From NCBI GenBank assembly GCA_963933975.1, contig CAWVWE010000005.1, forward strand, positions 32,646-96,645: a stretch of 64,000 nucleotides of DNA, read 5' to 3'. This DNA comes from UBA10364 sp905182675. GTDB taxonomy: Bacteria > Bacteroidota > Bacteroidia > Flavobacteriales > Schleiferiaceae. The notes beneath the pieces are model-generated. The model did no database searches, was not told the DNA's origin, and saw nothing but the letters and a program-made list of their open reading frames with translations. The position numbers and the translations under genes are program-made. The stretch's first letter is position 1. Each line of letters opens with the position of its first letter. Shown here piece by piece: positions 8,938-16,621 of this stretch.

Positions 8938-10002
8938 TTATCTATTCTTTAGCGAAGCGCTTGTGTAGATTTCAAATTTACGAATCACTTCTAGCATATC
9001 TTCAGGTAGCTCTTTCTGAAAAATCATGTTTTCACCGCTAGATGGATGAACAAAACCCAAACTCTGTGCGTGAAGGGCGTGTCTTGGACATGCTTTAAAA
9101 CAATTAAAAATAAACTGTTTGTATTTGCTAAAAGAAGTGCCCTTCAGGATTTTATCCCCTCCATAGCGTTCGTCATTGAACAATGGATGACCTAAGTGCT
9201 TCATATGAACACGGATTTGGTGGGTACGGCCGGTTTCAAGTTTACAACTCACTACCGTCACATAACCAAATCTTTGAACAACCTTGTAATGCGTTACCGC
9301 ATGTTTACCCTCAGATTCATCTTCGAAAACCGCCATTTGCAGCCTATCTCTTAGGCTCCGTCCGATATTTCCTGTGATTGTACCTTCTTCTTCAGTCACA
9401 TCACCCCAAACAATGGCGATATATTCTCTAGAAGTACTCCTGTCGTAAAACTGCTTTGCAAGATGGGTCATACCCAATTCTGACGCCGCAGCGACCATCA
9501 CTCCTGACGTATTCTTATCTAATCGGTGGACGAGACCTGGGCGCTCCTCACCTTGCTTTCCAATAGGAAGATTTTCCGCAAGAAAAGCCAGACCATTCAC
9601 CAACGTTCCAGTGTAGTTCCCATGTCCTGGATGACAAACTAGACCCGCTTTCTTATTTATAACAATGACATGTTCATCCCTATGAATAATATCAAGTTCC
9701 ATATCCTCTGGCAATATTTCCTTATCACGAGGTGGCTGGCCGAGTACCATTTCAACAAGATTACCGGGCTTTACCTTGTGGTTACTTTTAACAGGTTTAC
9801 CATTGATTCTTATAGCTTCGGCCTCTGCAGCTTTTTGAATCCTAGTTCTTGACGTATCCGGTAAGAAGTTCATCAAAAACTTATCTACGCGCAAAGGACT
9901 CTGGCCCTGATCTGCCACAAAACTATGATGCACATAGAGCTCTTCCGTGTTGTCGCTCTCTTGAAAGGGGATGTCGTTCTCTTGTAATTCTGAATCTAAC
10001 AT
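8938..10002 (-). CDS. rluD: RluA/RluD family 23S rRNA pseudouridine synthase
   Basis: This 354-residue enzyme has an N-terminal S4 RNA-binding domain (about 36-95) and the RluA-family catalytic domain with HRLDKNTSG at 159-167, Asp162 being the nucleophile. It probably isomerises uridines in helix 69 of 23S rRNA, as RluD does, because the S4 domain and length match RluD rather than RluA. In Flavobacteriia it commonly follows a PASTA-domain gene; here a T9SS cargo gene sits between the two. The start is separated by 1 bp from the cargo stop. Confidence 0.88.
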   Translation of the reverse strand: MLDSELQENDIPFQESDNTEELYVHHSFVADQGQSPLRVDKFLMNFLPDTSRTRIQKAAEAEAIRINGKPVKSNHKVKPGNLVEMVLGQPPRDKEILPEDMELDIIHRDEHVIVINKKAGLVCHPGHGNYTGTLVNGLAFLAENLPIGKQGEERPGLVHRLDKNTSGVMVAAASELGMTHLAKQFYDRSTSREYIAIVWGDVTEEEGTITGNIGRSLRDRLQMAVFEDESEGKHAVTHYKVVQRFGYVTVVSCKLETGRTHQIRVHMKHLGHPLFNDERYGGDKILKGTSFSKYKQFIFNCFKACPRHALHAQSLGFVHPSSGENMIFQKELPEDMLEVIRKFEIYTSASLKNR

Positions 10003-10003
10003 A

Positions 10004-11839
10004 TTAAAGCTTCATCCATTTGAACCTAGACACAGATGTTCGAGTACTTAGAACAACCGTGTAAAGGCCAGCCGGAAGGTAATTAAATGAATAAAACTCC
10101 TGACTTTTAGCCGGGAATGAGGCAATATTTTTGCCCTGATTGTCCATTAAAACGCAGTCAAATAATTCTTCTGAATCTAGGTCTAATGAAAAGCCATCCT
10201 GAGATGGATTTGGAAATATTTTCACAAAGGTACTTTTATCTTCGTTGGTCAGCATCACTGCAGGGCTGTATCTGAAAAATGGTTGAAACATCGTTACACC
10301 TGGTTCTAAGGAGGGGTACCAATTAAATCCATCACCATAATAGCGTGGCATACTTTGTGGTAATATGCGTTCCGTGTCGAAACCAAGGTACAGGGGATCC
10401 GAAGAAGTACATACATAACCAATCCAAACATAAGGGTAAATGGAAATGTCAACTGATGAATCTAGTTCGTAAGGGATCCAATCTCCCCTATTGTACCCCC
10501 AATGTGGATCATATAGACTATCTGACATATAAATGATGTCACCCGGAGCATCACCGCTGTCTGCAGGAGCCCATACAGCTATCCTGAAAGTACTCTGGTA
10601 ACGTGTACCTGCGTCAACAAATTGAAACCTAACACCCTTAAGAGAATCTGCAGGACCTAGGCCACTTGACCTGAATAACTGCGCAACCCTACCGCCGGTT
10701 ATGTTCTGAACGGCATAAGCCCGGTCCGCCGTGCCGTCATCTAAGGCTAGATAATTATCTAATTCCAATGCTCCTCTAACCGTATCATTAGAGCGATAAC
10801 CCGCGGCAGAACCATCAAACCATACCTTAGCCGTAACAGAAGTTGGCCCAGTCATGGTGGTTAACGCTGATGCGGGAACAGCGATATCGAAGGTTTGATC
10901 TTGATTGTGTTGGGTATTTGTAATTACTGGGACGGCAGTGGTTTGTTGAATTAAAATTCCATTTTCTTCCCAACGGAATTGACCTAAGTTCAAACTCCAA
11001 CCGCCAGAGGGAACTGTACCATTGCGTCGATAAGTGTAGGTCAGCGTAGTGGGTATATTAGCTATGTTGCTGGTGCTACTAACCCACCAAGGCCAGCTGG
11101 TAAAACCACCGGAGCCTATTATTAATGGATGATTTCTAGCGAATGTAGGCTCTGTAATAATGGTATCCGTATTTGTCCGGTCCTTATCTAGTTGAACATA
11201 ATCGATATTCCAAATGTCGTAAGCGCCGGCGCGAGCGCCATAAGCGGCTATTCTGAATTTAAAACCGTTGGCCAAATAGTCTGAACCTTGAACCGCAATA
11301 ATTGCGGACCTAAAAGCCGTGGACATGCTTGCTCCTACAGTTCCCCACTGCTGCAACCAAGTATTCGTGATTGGCGACCAAAATTCGACAACCAAACTAT
11401 CATTAATGGACGGTGCTTCCCCGCGACCAGCGGACTGGTATTGGAAAGAGAGATAGACGTCCGTTAAACCTTGTAAATTCAGGTAATTCGAAGTAAGGAC
11501 ATCCGCGAATGTATCTGACCCAATAGAATTCTCTTTGTAGGCAAAGCCAAATTCATTCAAACCGTCAAAAGTGGCCACTCCTATAGAATTCTGAAAAAGT
11601 GGTAGTTCATCATTAATCCAAACATAGCGGTCCATCCATAATGCGGGATTGGGTATATCTGAAGGATAAGAGAAATCGTCTACAAATGGAGGGATAAGAG
11701 TATCTAATGATTCCGTCACGTTATGCGGCAGAGTCAATCTTTCTTGCAATGGCAATGACAATTCCTTAACCTGTCCATGTGCATGGATGGCGGAAAGAAT
11801 AACAGCAATGATGGTAGTGATCTTGTTAAATTTCATCAA
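10004..11839 (-). CDS. Secreted T9SS type A cargo protein of unknown function
   Basis: This 611-residue protein has an N-terminal signal peptide (about 1-22) and a type A T9SS C-terminal domain (about 540-611) containing IFPNPSQDGFSL and LPAGLYTVVL, the usual signal for secretion and surface anchoring. The middle is beta-rich, with segments such as FVDDFSYPS and repeated W, Y and G typical of jelly-roll or adhesive modules. No catalytic motif was recognised. It overlaps the PASTA gene by 14 bp and lies directly before rluD, so it sits inside a housekeeping operon. An ATGATG start leaves two adjacent choices. Confidence 0.85.
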   Translation of the reverse strand: MMKFNKITTIIAVILSAIHAHGQVKELSLPLQERLTLPHNVTESLDTLIPPFVDDFSYPSDIPNPALWMDRYVWINDELPLFQNSIGVATFDGLNEFGFAYKENSIGSDTFADVLTSNYLNLQGLTDVYLSFQYQSAGRGEAPSINDSLVVEFWSPITNTWLQQWGTVGASMSTAFRSAIIAVQGSDYLANGFKFRIAAYGARAGAYDIWNIDYVQLDKDRTNTDTIITEPTFARNHPLIIGSGGFTSWPWWVSSTSNIANIPTTLTYTYRRNGTVPSGGWSLNLGQFRWEENGILIQQTTAVPVITNTQHNQDQTFDIAVPASALTTMTGPTSVTAKVWFDGSAAGYRSNDTVRGALELDNYLALDDGTADRAYAVQNITGGRVAQLFRSSGLGPADSLKGVRFQFVDAGTRYQSTFRIAVWAPADSGDAPGDIIYMSDSLYDPHWGYNRGDWIPYELDSSVDISIYPYVWIGYVCTSSDPLYLGFDTERILPQSMPRYYGDGFNWYPSLEPGVTMFQPFFRYSPAVMLTNEDKSTFVKIFPNPSQDGFSLDLDSEELFDCVLMDNQGKNIASFPAKSQEFYSFNYLPAGLYTVVLSTRTSVSRFKWMKL

Positions 11840-12650
11840 GGGTGTCTATTGCAGTATTTGTTGTTAGAGATACATCGATGGAATCTGACGCGAGCCAAAT
11901 ATCTACGGAGCTTCCTGCCCCTACTTGAAGGTCTAACTCATATTCAGGAAAAGTCCTCTGAACAATGGCAGCCGAAGTATCTGTGATCGCCCCACTATAC
12001 ATTATAGCTCCTGAATTCAAACTAAAAGCAGTCAATTGTTTAGCTGCTTCTTCAAATGTAAGCCCTAACAAATCAGGGAAATAAACCAAGCGACCATCTA
12101 AACCTGCACTTACCTGCAGCACAAAGTGACTACCCGTAGGATATAGTGACTGCTCTTGAGCGAGAACGCCCTTTGCATCAAGCACTTTTAAAACCAAATC
12201 ATGGCTCAGGTCAGGCACCATGACTAGACTATCTATGATGAAACCTTTTGTGGCAAATTTACTACTGACGTAACTCAGCAACTGATCCTTATAGTTTGGT
12301 AGTGGGTACTTTGGTAATCGACCGGGATTGGTAGAGAGTAATACTTTACGACCCCATTTAACCTTAGAATATTCCTTTGGATAGCTTTCTATTATGGCAC
12401 CTTTTGGGATGCCTGGAACATAATGAGTACTGTCAATCACTTCATAGGCAAGACCGAGGGAGTCCAATGTTTCAAATGCCTGTTGCACTGGCATTAACTT
12501 CATATTTGGAACCTCCACTGTTAGGTCATGCCCTGTTGTATTTTTCAACCACCACAAACTGCAAAAAACAGCCACCACAAAAACCACTATCGCAGCAGCA
12601 ACAGTCTTTAAGAACGTTCGTGAGAATATGAATTTAAGCCATTGTTTCAT
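11826..12650 (-). CDS. PASTA-domain membrane protein
   Basis: From the chosen ATG the protein is about 274 residues: a short cytoplasmic tail, one membrane helix (about 13-33) and three PASTA modules in the periplasm, the first beginning near EVPNMKLMPVQQAF. PASTA modules elsewhere bind muropeptides or regulate PBPs and kinases; no kinase domain is attached here. The frame stays open upstream to 12773, but that would cross the divergent ddl start, while the ATG at 12650 is followed by a normal membrane anchor. It is divergent from ddl, which makes the precursor of the peptide PASTA modules are thought to recognise. Confidence 0.85.
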   Translation of the reverse strand: MKQWLKFIFSRTFLKTVAAAIVVFVVAVFCSLWWLKNTTGHDLTVEVPNMKLMPVQQAFETLDSLGLAYEVIDSTHYVPGIPKGAIIESYPKEYSKVKWGRKVLLSTNPGRLPKYPLPNYKDQLLSYVSSKFATKGFIIDSLVMVPDLSHDLVLKVLDAKGVLAQEQSLYPTGSHFVLQVSAGLDGRLVYFPDLLGLTFEEAAKQLTAFSLNSGAIMYSGAITDTSAAIVQRTFPEYELDLQVGAGSSVDIWLASDSIDVSLTTNTAIDTLDEI

Positions 12651-12654
12651 GTTG

Positions 12655-12662
12655 TAAAGATA
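12655..12662 (-). promoter_or_regulatory. Candidate -7 box (TATCTTTA) abutting the PASTA gene start
   Basis: TATCTTTA on the minus strand ends 4 nt before the ATG at 12650. It would drive the five-gene PASTA-to-DUF1905 unit with an almost absent 5' leader. Confidence 0.4.
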
Positions 12663-12698
12663 CTTTATATACGACCTTAAACGATATACCTTCTTCAT

Positions 12699-12706
12699 TA
12701 CATTTA
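12699..12706 (+). promoter_or_regulatory. Candidate -7 box (TACATTTA) abutting ddl
   Basis: TACATTTA ends 5 nt before the ddl ATG at 12712. It is divergent from the PASTA box 37 bp away. Confidence 0.35.
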
Positions 12707-12711
12707 CACTT

Positions 12712-13692
12712 ATGGAAAACGCAAAAAAAACCATAGCAGTATTAGCCGGGGGATTTTCTTCTGAACATCTCATTAGTGTGGCCTCTGGAAAGACCGCGCT
12801 ACGTGCATTTCAAGATGCAGGATACGCTACTATACTCGTCATTCTTACGCAAGAGGGATTCTTTGTAGAAGACCAAAGGGTGGATTTTGAGTCCCTCGAT
12901 ATAAATTACGTTTTCAATATCATTCATGGTGCCCCCGGAGAGGACGGACATATATCTGGATTTCTGAAGGTTTTGGGTATACCACACAGTACTTGCGATA
13001 CTTTTCAAAGTGCACTTACCTTTAATAAGGCCCAGTGCAATGGACTGTTGAGAGGCGCTGGCTTCATCGTGCCAAGAGGACAGATCATTACAGAAATGCC
13101 TAAAAATGATGAGTTCTCTGATTGGAATTTTCCGCTTTTCATAAAGCCCAACAGATCAGGCTCCAGCTTTGGAGTAAGTAAAGTGACGGATATGTCTGGT
13201 TTTAAAGATGCATTCGTTGCCGCTCAAAATGAAGATTATCAGGTCTTAATTGAAGAAGGCGTTCAAGGAACTGAAGTGGGGTGTGGAGTCTTTAGGTCTC
13301 GATTTAATTTGATTGAAAATAAATCTACCAATACCTTAGAAACTCAAGCCATTGCAGTCACTGAAATAGTGCCTACGGAAGCTGGTTTTTTTGATTACGA
13401 AGCAAAATATGAAGGGAAATCAGAAGAAATCACTCCAGCGAGAATAGCAGATGATTTGACGCGTAAAGTAGAAGCGATATCCGTTGAAGTATATGACTTC
13501 TTAGGTTTAAAGGGAATTGTCAGAATTGACTTCATCATTACCCAGGAAAATGTGCCCGTGATTATAGAAGTCAATAGCATACCTGGACTAAGCCCTGCAT
13601 CTATAATTCCTCAACAAGTCACTTACAGGTCCTGCTCATTAAGTATGATGCTGGCTAGTTTAGCGGAAGAGGCTATGGATTCAAATCAGTAA
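12712..13692 (+). CDS. ddl: D-alanine--D-alanine ligase
   Basis: This 326-residue ATP-grasp enzyme joins two D-Ala residues for peptidoglycan precursors in the cytoplasm. It shows the N-terminal VLAGGFSSEH pattern, the ATP-binding FIKPNRSGSSFGVSKV segment and the metal/substrate site EVNSIPGLSPASI near the C-terminus. Length and motif order match Ddl. Flavobacterial synteny of PASTA, ddl and coaD supports the call. It is followed after 26 bp by coaD, which has its own candidate -7 box. Confidence 0.95.
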   Translation: MENAKKTIAVLAGGFSSEHLISVASGKTALRAFQDAGYATILVILTQEGFFVEDQRVDFESLDINYVFNIIHGAPGEDGHISGFLKVLGIPHSTCDTFQSALTFNKAQCNGLLRGAGFIVPRGQIITEMPKNDEFSDWNFPLFIKPNRSGSSFGVSKVTDMSGFKDAFVAAQNEDYQVLIEEGVQGTEVGCGVFRSRFNLIENKSTNTLETQAIAVTEIVPTEAGFFDYEAKYEGKSEEITPARIADDLTRKVEAISVEVYDFLGLKGIVRIDFIITQENVPVIIEVNSIPGLSPASIIPQQVTYRSCSLSMMLASLAEEAMDSNQ

Positions 13693-13704
13693 TAATCGTT
13701 TCAC

Positions 13705-13712
13705 TATCTTTA
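13705..13712 (+). promoter_or_regulatory. Candidate -7 box (TATCTTTA) abutting coaD
   Basis: TATCTTTA lies in the ddl-coaD gap and ends 6 nt before the coaD ATG at 13719. Confidence 0.35.
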
Positions 13713-13718
13713 TGCTCT

Positions 13719-14177
13719 ATGTCAAGAGTAGCTCTTTTTCCTGGATCTTTCGACCCAATCACATTGGGTCATGTTGATATTATTCAACGAGCATTACCGC
13801 TTTTTGATGAAGTGCGCATTGCGGTCGGCACAAACAGCACAAAAAAATATTTATTTTCTTTAGAGCAAAGAGTAGACTGGATAGAACAAACTTTCCGCAA
13901 TGAGGCTAAGGTATCCGTTGTTACCTACGGAGGTCTTACCGTTGACTTTGCAAAAGAGCAGAATGCAAGTTTTCTTCTAAGAGGTCTAAGGAATCCAGCT
14001 GATTTTGAATTTGAAAAGGCAATCGCACAAGCTAATAGAGAAATGGTACCCGATCTTGAGACGGTATTCTTACTAACAAGTGCACGTTATGCCTATATAA
14101 GCTCCAGTATCGTGAGAGACGTGTTTAACCACAATGGTGATTTTTCTCATTTCGTACCAGATACTGTACGTCCTTAA
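13719..14177 (+). CDS. coaD: Pantetheine-phosphate adenylyltransferase
   Basis: This 152-residue enzyme adenylates 4'-phosphopantetheine to dephospho-CoA, the penultimate step of coenzyme A synthesis. The nucleotidyltransferase signature FPGSFDPITLGH is at 7-18 and the second motif YISSSIVRDV is near residue 128, as expected for CoaD. Length is normal. The stop and the stop of the convergent NUDIX gene share the four bases TTAA. The type III pantothenate kinase of the same pathway is also in the window (61.9-62.7 kb). Confidence 0.95.
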   Translation: MSRVALFPGSFDPITLGHVDIIQRALPLFDEVRIAVGTNSTKKYLFSLEQRVDWIEQTFRNEAKVSVVTYGGLTVDFAKEQNASFLLRGLRNPADFEFEKAIAQANREMVPDLETVFLLTSARYAYISSSIVRDVFNHNGDFSHFVPDTVRP

Positions 14178-14788
14178 AGAAGTCCCGAAAATTTCCTAAG
14201 TACTTCATCCAGGCTGTTGTAGACCGGTTTGATGCGTATTTTCTCAGATAACAGCTTCGGTGACGCCCAGTATACATCTGTAATCCCTTCCTCCTGTTGC
14301 GGTTTGAGTTTCTTAGAGTATCTCGTAAACATGGGATACCAATACGTGATTTTCAAGGCATAATCCCCTTTAAAAGGATAACAGTGAAATGTTTTTACAG
14401 GTGGTCCTGTGATTTCGCAATGCTTAACCCGACATTCTTCCTCTACTTCACGCACCGCACAAATTTCGATCGTTTCTTTGGGCTCAAGCTTGCCTTTTGG
14501 CATGTCAATTTTACCATTACGTTCAATGATAAGTAGGTCTCCATCCGAGTTCTTCACCCAACCACCACCTGCTAATATACTCGTATGAAGAGACATAAAG
14601 AGTGTCCAGAAATGATGATCTCCTCCTATTTCTAGGGCAACATTTAGCCTGCCCGAATGAAGGGCTTTTAACCACTTTCTCATGTCCTTAACAGAAGTGA
14701 GGTTGTTGATAAGATCCGGAGCATGGGCTCCCGGAACAGGACTCAATACAGAACGGTTAATGAAAACTTTGATGTAATTTTGTAACAT
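14174..14788 (-). CDS. NUDIX hydrolase
   Basis: Starting at the ATG at 14788 the protein is about 204 residues. The NUDIX box begins at G99 and reads G-x5-E-x7-REVEEE, giving the metal-binding Glu residues, but the Gly of the consensus EExGU is Arg120. The N-terminal half is not part of the NUDIX fold and resembles the extension seen in flavobacterial homologues encoded beside pyrE. The substrate is unknown (nucleoside diphosphate derivatives are usual for the family). The frame continues 27 bp further upstream, but MLQNYIKVFINRS looks like the natural N-terminus and places the start on the CATG shared with pyrE. Confidence 0.85.
   Translation of the reverse strand: MLQNYIKVFINRSVLSPVPGAHAPDLINNLTSVKDMRKWLKALHSGRLNVALEIGGDHHFWTLFMSLHTSILAGGGWVKNSDGDLLIIERNGKIDMPKGKLEPKETIEICAVREVEEECRVKHCEITGPPVKTFHCYPFKGDYALKITYWYPMFTRYSKKLKPQQEEGITDVYWASPKLLSEKIRIKPVYNSLDEVLRKFSGLL
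14775..14782 (+). promoter_or_regulatory. Candidate -7 box (TAATTTTG) abutting pyrE
   Basis: This exact TAnnTTTG match ends 4 nt before the pyrE ATG at 14787. It lies inside the first codons of the opposing NUDIX gene. Confidence 0.5.
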
Positions 14789-15428
14789 GATACAGAACAA
14801 AGATGTCGCGCTCAAAACAGCAGAGAGCTTATTGCAAATTAAAGCTATAAAACTTCAACCTGAAAATCCTTTTACATGGGCGAGCGGTTGGAAGAGTCCT
14901 ATTTATTGCGACAATAGGTTAACATTGAGTTTTCCAAACATCAGAAGCGAGCTTAAAATTGAATTCGCGAAGCAGATTCAAGAGCTTTATGGTAAGCCGG
15001 ATTACATTGCTGGAGTGGCTACAGGAGCTATTGCTATAGGGGTATTAGTAGCTGAATACCTGAATGTTCCTTTTATCTATGTTCGAGACAAAGCCAAAGG
15101 CCATGGACGTCAGAATCAAATAGAAGGTTTTTTAAAACCTGGATCTAATGTTGTGGTCATCGAAGATTTAATCTCTACCGGAGGCTCTTCACTCAAAGCG
15201 GTAGACGTATTACAAGAAGTCGGTGCACATGTCTTAGGAATGATGGCGATTTTCACGTACGACTTTCCTGTAGCCCAAGAGAATTTTGACAAGGCAAATG
15301 TTCGTCTCAACACATTGAGTGATTACAATCATCTGCTTGAACAAGCTTCACAACAAGGAACTATTTCCAACGAAAGCGTGGAGATGCTTAAAGAATGGCG
15401 TAAGGATCCCTCTGTTTGGGGATTGTAA
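14787..15428 (+). CDS. pyrE: Orotate phosphoribosyltransferase
   Basis: This 213-residue enzyme transfers the ribose phosphate of PRPP to orotate to give OMP in pyrimidine synthesis. It has the family N-terminus with FTWASGWKSPIYCDNR and the PRPP-binding loop VVVIEDLISTGGSS. The start is firm because the first residues match known flavobacterial PyrE. Its ATG overlaps the start codon of the divergent NUDIX gene by 2 bp. It ends 5 bp from the convergent birA stop. Confidence 0.96.
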   Translation: MIQNKDVALKTAESLLQIKAIKLQPENPFTWASGWKSPIYCDNRLTLSFPNIRSELKIEFAKQIQELYGKPDYIAGVATGAIAIGVLVAEYLNVPFIYVRDKAKGHGRQNQIEGFLKPGSNVVVIEDLISTGGSSLKAVDVLQEVGAHVLGMMAIFTYDFPVAQENFDKANVRLNTLSDYNHLLEQASQQGTISNESVEMLKEWRKDPSVWGL

Positions 15429-15433
15429 TTGCC

Positions 15434-16168
15434 TTAAGATTTCTGATAAGGATCAATCCATTTAACCGCGTCAATATCAAAGGGGGTTGTTTTACCTGAC
15501 CTATCTTCTAAAATCAAACGACCTTGTTGATCTGTCCCTGTAACTTTAGCCTGAATTTCCGTACCATTGGCTAATCGATAAGATTTAAAGTCATCTTTAC
15601 CCCACAACATATCGGCATATCTGCGATGGAGCAATGTTTTATTTTGTACCGTTCCTAATTGAGATTCAAAACAATATAGAATCTCCTTAATTACTTCGTC
15701 AGCATCAATATCTAGGCCCAATTCCTCCAATGAAATGGCTCTTTCCAGGAAACGCTCTGGCTTCAGCACATTCAATCCTATCCCAATAATCGATGATTTA
15801 ATACCTCCTCCACTCCAGTGATTTTCGATGAGCATTCCGCCTAGTTTTCGATCTCCAACCATCAGATCATTAGGCCATTTAAACCCAATTGAACCGGGTA
15901 AAATTGACTTGAGACAGTGGCAAACCCATTGATTAACTAGGAAGCTGTTTTCGAGTTTTGGTGCCCATGGAATGTATACAGAGAACAAGGCGCATTTACC
16001 AGGCTCATCATGCCAAACTGACACTCCACGACCTCTTCCAGCAGTTTGACTTTTTGCTACAACCGTTGTAAAGGATGCTAAGGTACCATTACCACTCAGT
16101 TTTCGCTTCAATACAGCTTGTGTAGAGTCTGCAGTTTCTAAAGAAAAAAGGGGGTATTTTTGTGCCAT
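15434..16168 (-). CDS. birA: Biotin--[acetyl-CoA-carboxylase] ligase
   Basis: This 244-residue protein ligase attaches biotin to the carboxyl carrier protein. The biotinyl-AMP binding loop is GRGRGVSVWHDEPGKC (about 43-58), followed by KWPNDLMVGDRKLGG, which carries the catalytic Lys. There is no N-terminal helix-turn-helix, so it is a monofunctional ligase rather than a bio-operon repressor. A short C-terminal SH3-like domain is present. It is divergent from rsfS, the same arrangement as in other Flavobacteriia. Confidence 0.93.
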   Translation of the reverse strand: MAQKYPLFSLETADSTQAVLKRKLSGNGTLASFTTVVAKSQTAGRGRGVSVWHDEPGKCALFSVYIPWAPKLENSFLVNQWVCHCLKSILPGSIGFKWPNDLMVGDRKLGGMLIENHWSGGGIKSSIIGIGLNVLKPERFLERAISLEELGLDIDADEVIKEILYCFESQLGTVQNKTLLHRRYADMLWGKDDFKSYRLANGTEIQAKVTGTDQQGRLILEDRSGKTTPFDIDAVKWIDPYQKS

Positions 16169-16243
16169 TATGCCGAGATCCTGTATTATGGACTAAGATG
16201 GCATATGTTTTGGTATTTAACACACTCAATTAGAACAGATTTA

Positions 16244-16615
16244 ATGCATACAAAACCAGACGCTTCATCAGAGCTCGTAACAAAGTTCGTCGTTGATGGA
16301 CTTCAAAATATCAAAGGCGAAAATATAACCATATTAGACCTTAGAAATATAGAGACCGCTGTCACTGACTTTTTCGTTATCGCAGAGGGTAATTCTAGCA
16401 CTCAAGTAAATGCTTTAGCAGAAAGTGTGCACAAAAGTGTACGCGAAAGTGTTGGGGATAGACCTTGGCATGTCGAAGGTCGCTCAAACGCAGAATGGGT
16501 ACTTATGGATTATGTGAACGTCGTTGTCCACGTTTTTCAAAAAGGTATTCGCGAATTCTATGACCTAGAAGGCCTTTGGGGTGATGCAGAAATAACAACC
16601 ATTGAAAACCTATAA
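16244..16615 (+). CDS. rsfS: Ribosome silencing factor
   Basis: This is a 123-residue RsfS/Iojap-family protein that binds ribosomal protein uL14 and blocks subunit joining when nutrients are scarce. The core LDLRNIETAVTDFFVIAEGN and the RPWHVEG/EWVLMDY segment are typical. The frame is open to 16160, but the extra residues (His-, Trp- and Tyr-rich) do not look like the family and would run into the birA start region, so the ATG at 16244 is chosen. ftsH follows after 6 bp, so the two are very likely co-transcribed. Confidence 0.92.
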   Translation: MHTKPDASSELVTKFVVDGLQNIKGENITILDLRNIETAVTDFFVIAEGNSSTQVNALAESVHKSVRESVGDRPWHVEGRSNAEWVLMDYVNVVVHVFQKGIREFYDLEGLWGDAEITTIENL

Positions 16616-16621
16616 CCAGGA

